DNA of 6,556 nucleotides, from the NCBI GenBank assembly GCA_943333015.1, contig CALQRR010000097.1, forward strand, positions 1 to 6,556, in the 5' to 3' direction. Position 1 is the first letter of the stretch. Each line of letters starts with the position of its first letter. Of this stretch, positions 1 through 5,305 are shown one piece after another. The DNA is from Chitinophaga pinensis. Its GTDB lineage: Bacteria; Bacteroidota; Bacteroidia; M30B66. Under the pieces are notes generated by a model. It saw only the letters and a list, made by a program, of their open reading frames with translations. It did not search any database and was not told the DNA's origin. The translations under genes were made by a program, and so were the position numbers.

Positions 1-821
1 CCACTTCATCGTCTAGTTTAAAAACCAAAAATGGCATTGCTATTTTCGGGGGCATCAACTATGATGGTTTCGAAACAGAAAAGGTGTTGAACACTAAGCC
101 GATAAATGAATCCAATCCGTCACGACCATCCGGAATAAACAAAGGACACGTGTTTAATTATTTACCCGGAACACAACGCGAATTAGAAACACTAAAAAAG
201 CTCTTCGATAAAACGTCTTATCGCGTCCGGATTTTTGAGGGGGATGATGCACGTGAGAAACACTTCAGTGCACTGGAAGGAAAAAATGCGCCTTCCATTT
301 TACATATTGCAACCCACGGGTATTTTTCACCGCTTCCTGATTCAAAACAGAATAAAAGAATGTATGAATTAGGAGGTACTAAAAATCAGTTTAATACCAA
401 TAATAATCCGATGCTTCGTTCGGGGCTGATCTTAGCTGGCGGAAATGCTGCCTGGCAAGGAAAGGGAAATTACTCCGCTCAGGATGATGGTATCTTAACA
501 GCATTGGAGGTGTCGAATTATAATTTTACCCAGACGAAACTTGTTGTGCTTTCAGCCTGTGAATCTGGCTTAGGTGATATCAATGGAACAGAGGGTGTGC
601 TTGGACTTCAGCGTGCATTCCGACTTTCTGGGGTTGCCTATCAACTGATCAGTTTGTGGAGAATACCGGACAAGGAAACGACCGAATACATGCACTATTT
701 TTATACTGCATTTCTGGCCAGCAATAATATCCCGAGTGCGTTTTATGCAGCGCAGAAATTAATGCAAAAAAAATATCAGGATGATCCTCTAAAATGGGCA
801 GGTTTGGTTTTAATTGAATAA
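1..821 (+). CDS. CHAT-domain (caspase-like) protein, 5' end outside window
   Basis: This is a putative caspase-like cysteine protease of the CHAT family, related to separase and caspases (clan CD). The frame is open to the left edge, with the first complete codon at base 3, so the gene starts before the window. An in-frame GTG at 84 is not the start, because the 27 residues before it include GIAIFGGINYD, a typical CHAT strand. Counting from the GTG, the family signatures appear in order. They are ILHIATHGYF with the likely catalytic His (codon 315-317), the PMLRSGLILAGGN segment, LSACESGLG with the likely catalytic Cys (codon 558-560), the GTEGVLGLQRAF helix, SLWRIPD, and the closing WAGLVLIE. 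Both catalytic residues are intact, so the domain looks active. Bacteroidota homologues commonly carry N-terminal TPR repeats, but that part is not visible here. The substrate is unknown. The next gene lies 201 bases downstream on the same strand. Confidence 0.93.
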   Translation, partial: TSSSSLKTKNGIAIFGGINYDGFETEKVLNTKPINESNPSRPSGINKGHVFNYLPGTQRELETLKKLFDKTSYRVRIFEGDDAREKHFSALEGKNAPSILHIATHGYFSPLPDSKQNKRMYELGGTKNQFNTNNNPMLRSGLILAGGNAAWQGKGNYSAQDDGILTALEVSNYNFTQTKLVVLSACESGLGDINGTEGVLGLQRAFRLSGVAYQLISLWRIPDKETTEYMHYFYTAFLASNNIPSAFYAAQKLMQKKYQDDPLKWAGLVLIE

Positions 822-845
822 GTAAAACCCCAAATCATTCCCTAT

Positions 846-959
846 ATTTACACTTTTAATAATTGAAATCGACATTTTGCCTTGGTGTAAATCTGTGAGT
901 TTCTGAAGGCAATTAAAATTCCGACCCGCAAAACAATCAACACATTATTTCTTTTTGCG
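846..959. repeat. two spaced inverted repeats in the CHAT-M48 spacer
   Basis: The 201-base spacer between the CHAT gene and the peptidase gene holds two separate spaced inverted repeats. ATTTACAC (846-853) pairs with GTGTAAAT (885-892) across 31 bases. CGCAAAA (927-933) pairs with TTTTGCG (953-959) across 19 bases. They could fold in a transcript leader, act as a weak terminator for the CHAT gene, or bind a protein. In AT-rich DNA one such pair could occur by chance, so a function is not established. No convincing intrinsic terminator with a T-tract is present. Confidence 0.3.
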
Positions 960-990
960 AATCAACGGTAAATAACATTTAAGAAAAGGG

Positions 991-1026
991 ATGCACATGT
1001 CAATGATTAAAAGAATATCGAAATGA
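991..1026 (+). CDS. possible 11-codon leader ORF overlapping the peptidase start
   Basis: A tiny open frame begins with ATG at 991, with further in-frame ATGs at 997 and 1003. It encodes MHMSMIKRISK and stops at TGA 1024-1026. The stop overlaps the ATG of the following peptidase gene as ATGA. The purine run AAGAAAAGGG (981-990) sits directly upstream, about 6 bases before the second ATG. The arrangement would allow termination-reinitiation coupling to the peptidase gene. The ORF is too short for coding statistics and may be chance. Confidence 0.2.
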   Translation: MHMSMIKRISK

Positions 1027-2585
1027 AGATGACCATTTTCAGATCATTTTTAGCTGTTGTTTTACTATGTATCAGTTCCCAAATTCAGGGACAATCAAAA
1101 AGAGATATTCATCATCAGGTAAATGGCGTTTATGTGAATCTGATTCAAGCCATCGGTCAAATCAGTCAGGATGCGCCCACCTTAACGTTAGTCGATTCTG
1201 AAATCTCCCCAGCACGATTTTTTGCATCTAGTAACAGCATTGAATTTGAGTACAAAGCTTATGCGCTGTGTCAATCGCTTGGTCGTGATTCACTTAATGC
1301 AATTGCTTTTATTCTTGCACACGAACTTGCCCATTGTTATAAAAATCATTCGATGTTGGCTGGGAATAGTAATGGGTATTCAAGTAGTTTCGCCGAATAC
1401 AATTCCCTCGCTATGAATTCTGCTAGCGATTCAACTCATGTGTATGAGCAGGAAGCCGATTTGTTTTCATGTTTTTACTCAAAGATTGCAGGATATTCAA
1501 TAAAGAATGCTTCCCATATTTTATCTTCCATTTATAAAGGCTATTCCTTGCCTGAGAAAATGATTCATTATCCCGACCTATCCGAGCGCATTGCTTTGGC
1601 AGATGCGATTCAAAAAGAAGCAGTTGAATTAAATCACTTGTATGATCTTGCAACGTTGATGCTTTTATCAGGGGAGCCTAAGTGTGCCGCTATCCTTTAC
1701 AAGTATTTGTTAAACAGTAAATTTGGAAGCCGAGAAATATTCAACAATGCAGGAATAGCCTGCGCACTCGAAGGACTTCAATATTCACCGGAGGCTTCCA
1801 ATGCGATTATTTTGCCGTTTGTTATAGAGACCCAAAGCCGATTAAATGAGTTGGATAGAGGCTTTTCTCAACTGGATTCAGCTAAGGCTAGTACCTGGTT
1901 CATAAAGGCTAAAAACATGTTCGAGAAATCAATTATTCTCGACAAATCTTATATTCCATCACACATAAACCTCGCTATTCTGGAGGCTTTAACAAATCAA
2001 TTTGAGGATGCATTTCATACCCTTTCAAAGGCAAGAAAAATAACTCAGGCACAGGGTATTTTTCAAAGTGATATTGAATATGCTGCTGCAATCATTGCCG
2101 ATCTCCAACTAGGAACAGGGGCGTTTGATAGCCTTCGCGCTTGTGCCGTTTTAGGTATGCCTAAAGCTATTAATGCACTCCAACTCATCGATTCTAAGAA
2201 GCTTTCAAAACGTATCAATGCGAGTATAGAAGATCAAGATTCAATTCTTACCTTAAAGACGCGGCTCAATAAGCAGGAGTTTTCAAGCTATTCAGCCAAA
2301 CTTTTAACCGGCGAAGGAAATGTTGCCATTTACAGCAAGAAAAGTGAGGGTACTACGTATTTGTTGATGGAATTTATCCATCGTGATGGGTTTCACCGGC
2401 TGATAAAGATGATTGAAACGGATTCTGAAAGTCCGAATATTCAGCTGTTCCATGGCACATTTCAGAACGCCATTGAATACAAACAAGGAGTTAACGGTTT
2501 TAAAAAGCAGCTCTTCGAAAGTTATAGTGTGATTGAAAAAACAGTCAATGAGCAGCCGCAACTGAACTATATTATTTTTAATTAA
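1023..2585 (+). CDS. exported M48-type zinc metallopeptidase with C-terminal TPR-like repeats
   Basis: This is a putative zinc-dependent endopeptidase acting in the periplasm or outside the cell. Residues 1-23 look like a Sec signal peptide: a basic start, the hydrophobic core SFLAVVLLCISS, and likely cleavage after IQG. The catalytic signature FILAHELAHCYKNH contains HExxH (H100, E101, H104). About 40 residues later YEQEADLF gives the ExxAD motif (E142, D146), which in M48 enzymes supplies the third zinc ligand. The segment HYPDLSERIALADA (about 182-195) is also typical of M48-like proteins. From about residue 204 on there are helical pairs resembling TPRs, for example around 204-260 and 285-345. 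The last 130 residues or so match nothing I recognise. The ATG at 1023 is chosen because it gives an intact signal peptide and an in-frame stop lies at 1008. An ATG at 1029 is an alternative. No clear Shine-Dalgarno precedes it. The gene is convergent with the anti-sigma gene. The natural substrate is unknown. Confidence 0.85.
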   Translation: MKMTIFRSFLAVVLLCISSQIQGQSKRDIHHQVNGVYVNLIQAIGQISQDAPTLTLVDSEISPARFFASSNSIEFEYKAYALCQSLGRDSLNAIAFILAHELAHCYKNHSMLAGNSNGYSSSFAEYNSLAMNSASDSTHVYEQEADLFSCFYSKIAGYSIKNASHILSSIYKGYSLPEKMIHYPDLSERIALADAIQKEAVELNHLYDLATLMLLSGEPKCAAILYKYLLNSKFGSREIFNNAGIACALEGLQYSPEASNAIILPFVIETQSRLNELDRGFSQLDSAKASTWFIKAKNMFEKSIILDKSYIPSHINLAILEALTNQFEDAFHTLSKARKITQAQGIFQSDIEYAAAIIADLQLGTGAFDSLRACAVLGMPKAINALQLIDSKKLSKRINASIEDQDSILTLKTRLNKQEFSSYSAKLLTGEGNVAIYSKKSEGTTYLLMEFIHRDGFHRLIKMIETDSESPNIQLFHGTFQNAIEYKQGVNGFKKQLFESYSVIEKTVNEQPQLNYIIFN

Positions 2586-2591
2586 GGCACC

Positions 2592-2656
2592 CGGTAATAC
2601 CGAATAAATGACTGGAATACAATCAGGTTTTTACGTGTCCCCCCCCTGATCAGGTT
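2592..2656. repeat. inverted repeats and C8 tract between convergent genes
   Basis: The 69 bases between the peptidase and anti-sigma stop codons contain several small symmetric elements. CGGTA-A-TACCG is at 2592-2602. A run of eight C lies at 2639-2646. CCTGATCAGG (2645-2654) is a perfect palindrome. ATCAGGTT is repeated directly at 2622-2629 and 2649-2656, so ATCAGG (2622-2627) can also pair with CCTGAT (2645-2650). The position suggests a shared transcription end for both convergent genes, but no classical stem plus U-tract is clear on either strand. Confidence 0.4.
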
Positions 2657-3500
2657 AGTGTTTAAGGAGCTTCTGAAGGGCAGTTCCTCGCGGGGAAATT
2701 AAATCTACAGGTCGCAGAACAGCATGAGCTTGAGGGGACAATTGGTAAATGGCGGAAGTGGTTTTCAAGTAAAATCCGTTCAGCGTATCACTTTCAAATC
2801 CATCGTCTGTCAAAGCAAGTTGAAAAATCATTCCGGAAGTGTCACTTAGTTGATTGGTGAGAATCGTGAGTGTATGCATACCGTCAAAGACATATGATTT
2901 CTCATTTTTAGTCAATATATAAATAACCTCAATAGTTTGTTCAGCATCAGGCTGCATTCCAAAGGCTAAAGCGCGCTCTGTTTGAACACGATGAATGTTT
3001 CGCGCAAATCTGAATTTTCCTGATGGACTGTCTGGTGGATTCGGAAGTCCGGTTGTTTGGACTTCAGTATCTGCTGGAGTGCCGGGAAGGGATTGATTTA
3101 TTTTTTGAATATCTCCGTTTAAGTTGGTATGCGCCACTTCTGGTGATGATGGGGGATTCTTTTCTGAAAACAGGAAGAAGTAACTTCCAAGAATTGAAAA
3201 TGCCACTATAAAAATTGCTGCGATCGAAAACCACGGAAAACTCTTTCTTGTATGGTATACTGAGGAAAAGGCCGTTTCTACTGTTTCTGAAAGCACCTGT
3301 CTACGTGCATCCTTCACTTCATTAAGTATGCGCATTCGCTCTTTTCTGATGACAGTATGGGCAATCTCTTTTTGAAGGTGATACTCCGATTCCAATGCAG
3401 GGTCAGATTCAAATCTAGCCAAGAGGGCAGTTTGATCCTCGGCACTGAGATGGCCATTAATCATATCAATCAATTGCTGTTGCATCTCAGAGTTCATCAT
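2655..3500 (-). CDS. single-pass membrane anti-sigma factor candidate
   Basis: This is a probable anti-sigma factor for the ECF sigma factor encoded immediately upstream. The 281-residue product has a cytoplasmic part (about 1-88) made of charged helices. One strongly hydrophobic segment (about 89-111, WFSIAAIFIVAFSILGSYFF) follows, then a periplasmic region of about 170 residues. The periplasmic part begins with a Pro/Ser/Thr-rich linker (about 114-161) and ends in a compact domain (about 162-281) that I do not recognise. The N-terminal opening MQQQLIDMINGHLSAEDQ resembles the short helical start of many Bacteroidota anti-sigma proteins. No HxxxCxxC zinc motif is present, so it is not a ZAS-type protein. 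The start at 3500 overlaps the sigma gene by 14 bases, and a second ATG at 3497 is equally possible. The function is inferred from topology and gene order, not from a clear domain match. Confidence 0.75.
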   Translation of the reverse strand: MMNSEMQQQLIDMINGHLSAEDQTALLARFESDPALESEYHLQKEIAHTVIRKERMRILNEVKDARRQVLSETVETAFSSVYHTRKSFPWFSIAAIFIVAFSILGSYFFLFSEKNPPSSPEVAHTNLNGDIQKINQSLPGTPADTEVQTTGLPNPPDSPSGKFRFARNIHRVQTERALAFGMQPDAEQTIEVIYILTKNEKSYVFDGMHTLTILTNQLSDTSGMIFQLALTDDGFESDTLNGFYLKTTSAIYQLSPQAHAVLRPVDLISPRGTALQKLLKH

Positions 3501-4053
3501 GATTCAAAAGCAGATTTCTTAATTCCTGATGACAACGCGAACTTTTCATTTTTAAACTGGCGATTGTTTCTCCCCAATCAATCGCCAATTCCTCAAACTT
3601 CATTTTTGTCCAATATCTCTTTTTTAGAATCTCTTGGCATTTTTCACTCAGATTCGAAATAGATTCGCTGAGCTGATGGTAACGCTCCTCCGAAACTTCA
3701 TCGTTCGAAATACTATCTATAACTTCAGACAATTCGGATAGACTTGTAGTATTCGTTTTTTTTCGAAGCTCCTTGTACCATAAATTTTTGCCAACAGTGA
3801 AAATATAGGTAGATAGATCGCCATTCAGATTGAATTCCTCTCTGCAGATCTTCTCGTAAACTAAAATAACAGCATCCTGAACAATGTCTTCCGCTTCATC
3901 ACTGTTCCCATTATTTCTTTTTACATGTCGGATGATACGAACTCTACCTAAAGTATATAGTTGAATAACAGATTGTAAGTGGCCATCACGCAAGGATTGA
4001 ATGAGGATTTCATCATTCAAATACTCAGAATTGTCATTTCGGCCAGGTATCAT
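3487..4053 (-). CDS. ECF-type sigma-70 family RNA polymerase sigma factor
   Basis: This is an alternative sigma factor that directs RNA polymerase to a specific promoter set. The 188-residue length and two-domain layout fit the extracytoplasmic-function group. Region 2 covers about residues 28-102. It includes DEAEDIVQDAVILVYEK (core-binding and -10 recognition helices) and STYIFTVGKNLWYKELRKK (regions 2.3-2.4). A polar linker of about 30 residues follows. Region 4 (about 132-184) has LSEKCQEILKKRYW, then the helix-turn-helix KMKFEELAIDWGETIASLKMK that reads the -35 element. The frame also opens with GTG at 4056, but the ATG directly after it at 4053 is the likelier start. The gene's end overlaps the anti-sigma gene, so the two are almost certainly co-transcribed and translationally coupled. 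The target promoters are unknown. Autoregulation is common in such pairs. Confidence 0.93.
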   Translation of the reverse strand: MIPGRNDNSEYLNDEILIQSLRDGHLQSVIQLYTLGRVRIIRHVKRNNGNSDEAEDIVQDAVILVYEKICREEFNLNGDLSTYIFTVGKNLWYKELRKKTNTTSLSELSEVIDSISNDEVSEERYHQLSESISNLSEKCQEILKKRYWTKMKFEELAIDWGETIASLKMKSSRCHQELRNLLLNHDEL

Positions 4054-4072
4054 CACGACAAATATGCTATAA

Positions 4073-4093
4073 ATTCAACTGTTGAATATTCAA
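4073..4093. promoter_or_regulatory. overlapping palindromes upstream of the sigma gene
   Basis: Two perfect palindromic elements overlap 20-40 bases before the sigma start. One is ATTCAAC-T-GTTGAAT (4073-4087) and the other is TTGAATATTCAA (4082-4093). Together they give three alternately oriented TTCAA half-sites within 21 bases. The position, immediately upstream of the start codon, suits an operator or promoter-overlapping site. No factor can be named. The sequence is AT-rich, which lowers its significance. Confidence 0.4.
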
Positions 4094-4211
4094 ACACCTT
4101 AAATAAAATAGCATAATGTTATAAATGTGAGCATGTTACAGGTGTTAATACCTATGCGCTGCTTCTTTCTTCTTGTGGCAATGAGGGGCAATTCCTATTC
4201 TTTTCAGATGC

Positions 4212-4661
4212 TCAGGATTCCAAGTAAGCTAAACACGCTGGCAAATCTGAAAAATTCACTTTCATGATGGCGGCGAAATATTTATCGAAACGATTAATGG
4301 AGGCAGATATTAGTTGCTGAATATGATTTTCCGGTAGGATGTTTCCCATTAAATTGGACGACAGATTCAAACTGATGATACCCGTGGAAAGATCTATACT
4401 AAAATGACCATAGGAATGATCTTGATTGATTCGCGTGATTAATTCACATAACATCAGTTTCTTGGAATCGATTGCCAACACCGGACTCGTGCTGGTAACG
4501 GTAACGAATTCTGCATCTTCATCCACCTGAATAGCAATATTCCAGTTCCCATTTTTACCAAGCACTGGAATCTCGAACATATTATATGTTTCAACATATT
4601 TAAATTTGAAGTCAAAATTTTGTAATTCAGTTGTTACGATTTGGGCAATTGACTTCGTCAT
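4212..4661 (-). CDS. YbjN-domain-like protein of unknown function
   Basis: This is a small acidic protein of 149 residues, without a signal peptide or membrane segment, so it is probably cytoplasmic. Its pattern fits the YbjN family, whose fold resembles type III secretion chaperones. An N-terminal helix (about 3-15) is followed by strands through FEIPVLGKNGNWNIAIQVDED (about 29-49) and EFVTVTSTSPVLAI. Then come a helix ending in ELITRINQDHSYGHFSID (about 73-90), GIISLNLSSNL (94-104), and C-terminal helices over ENHIQQLISASINRFDKYFAAIMKV. The family's role is poorly defined; chaperone-like or regulatory functions have been proposed. The ATG at 4661 is the only sensible start, and no Shine-Dalgarno precedes it. 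The gene lies 158 bases upstream of the sigma gene on the same strand, so read-through is possible but the gap argues against tight coupling. The family call comes from pattern resemblance alone. Confidence 0.6.
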   Translation of the reverse strand: MTKSIAQIVTTELQNFDFKFKYVETYNMFEIPVLGKNGNWNIAIQVDEDAEFVTVTSTSPVLAIDSKKLMLCELITRINQDHSYGHFSIDLSTGIISLNLSSNLMGNILPENHIQQLISASINRFDKYFAAIMKVNFSDLPACLAYLES

Positions 4662-4714
4662 GTTCGAGGATGTTTACTCATAATCCCAACTTGGATTTAA
4701 AAGTAACATCGGTT

Positions 4715-4800
4715 TTTAATCAAAATTTTAATATTTGATGTAAATAATTGACTGCTAAAGTTTTAAATTATTGATAGTTTGATTAAATATTTTAATCAAA
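4715..4800. repeat. three copies of TTTAATCAAA upstream of the YbjN-like gene
   Basis: The 10-mer TTTAATCAAA occurs exactly at 4715-4724 and 4791-4800, and its reverse complement at 4778-4787. The last two form a perfect inverted repeat with 10-base arms around a 3-base centre (TAT). All lie 54-139 bases upstream of the start at 4661, a normal distance for operators of a dimeric regulator. The element could instead be a small hairpin. AT-richness makes partial matches likely, but three exact copies within 86 bases are notable. Confidence 0.5.
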
Positions 4801-5227
4801 TCACTTCAATTAACATTGATCATAATCATCTGCATTCACCAGCAATCTTTGATAAATCCTAATCCGACATTCACGATGATTTTAATATACAGCTATTATG
4901 CAATAAGTAGATTATTGCCCAATAAAGCAACTTGCTTAGTCATTTAATCACCATGGAGCACCATTAACACTCCACTGTATTTTAAATATATAATATGCGT
5001 AATCGAAGATTAATTTAAGGCATATATGATTAATTGCTGAGATGGGTTATTTCGATTATGGATCATTGAATTGGGTTTAATAAAACATCCTTTCATTGAA
5101 AAAAACAACGACTACTAATTTTGGCCCTCTCTATTCACTAAAATGCCAACGCATCGTGCCATCGATTCATATTAGAGGGTTCAATTCTTAGCGAAAACAA
5201 GAGCGGAGAGATCATTATCGATCAGAT

Positions 5228-5243
5228 GCGATTTTTTCATCGC
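5228..5243 (-). repeat. short hairpin in the mnmE 3' region, weak terminator candidate
   Basis: GCGAT (5228-5232) and ATCGC (5239-5243) form a 5-base stem around a 6-base loop, about 65 bases after the mnmE stop on the minus strand. On that strand the loop is A-rich and no U-tract follows, so this is a poor intrinsic terminator. It is recorded because it is one of few hairpins behind mnmE. Confidence 0.2.
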
Positions 5244-5250
5244 TGGCACA

Positions 5251-5294
5251 TCATCTTATAAAACGCTCCTTGAATACCGGAAATAGTAAGATGA
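5251..5294 (-). repeat. spaced inverted repeat just after the mnmE stop
   Basis: TCATCTTA (5251-5258) and TAAGATGA (5287-5294) are perfect 8-base complementary arms separated by 28 bases. They begin 12 bases after the mnmE stop on the minus strand. In the mnmE transcript they could close a long-loop stem that protects or ends the 3' end. No other function can be read from the sequence. Confidence 0.3.
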
Positions 5295-5305
5295 ATATAA
5301 CACGA

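Larger units (their letters stand above)
4662..5305. other. long AT-rich spacer without a convincing gene
   Basis: These 644 bases separate the end of mnmE from the start of the YbjN-like gene; both are on the minus strand. I find no ORF above about 25 codons with a credible start, no tRNA-like fold and no transposase remnant. The left end should contain the promoter of the YbjN-like gene and the right end the 3' region of mnmE. Within it are the 10-mer repeats at 4715-4800, the small palindrome AAGCAA-C-TTGCTT (4925-4937), a possible hairpin TGGAG/CTCCA (4954-4974), and inverted repeats near 5228-5294. A small RNA cannot be excluded. Confidence 0.6.

Noticed and set aside
84..86. GTG as the start of the CHAT gene
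   Set aside because: The frame continues upstream to the window edge and encodes the conserved GIAIFGGINYD strand, so the GTG is internal.
1056..1070. Lipoprotein signal (Cys16) in the peptidase
   Set aside because: The residues before the Cys (VLL) are a poor lipobox and the hydrophobic core continues past it. A standard signal peptidase site after IQG fits better.
3023..3662. Plus-strand open frames across the sigma and anti-sigma genes
   Set aside because: They are antisense to well-supported coding sequence and their products show no recognisable features.
4054..4056. GTG start for the sigma gene
   Set aside because: An ATG follows immediately, and Bacteroidota genes use ATG far more often. 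The difference is one residue.
4050..4160. Bacteroidota-type promoter (TTTG, about 19 bases, TAnnTTTG) before the sigma gene
   Set aside because: CATATTTG resembles the -7 box, but it ends about 5 bases from the start codon and the nearest TTTG is 24 bases away. The other upstream regions also lack a well-spaced match.
4876..4947. 23-codon plus-strand ORF in the long spacer
   Set aside because: It has no ribosome-binding site, no supporting context, and a length expected by chance.
4993..5028. Nested stems ATATGC/GCATAT and TAATC/GATTA as a structured RNA
   Set aside because: The arms are short and AT-rich with asymmetric spacing, and no neighbouring element supports a riboswitch or small RNA.
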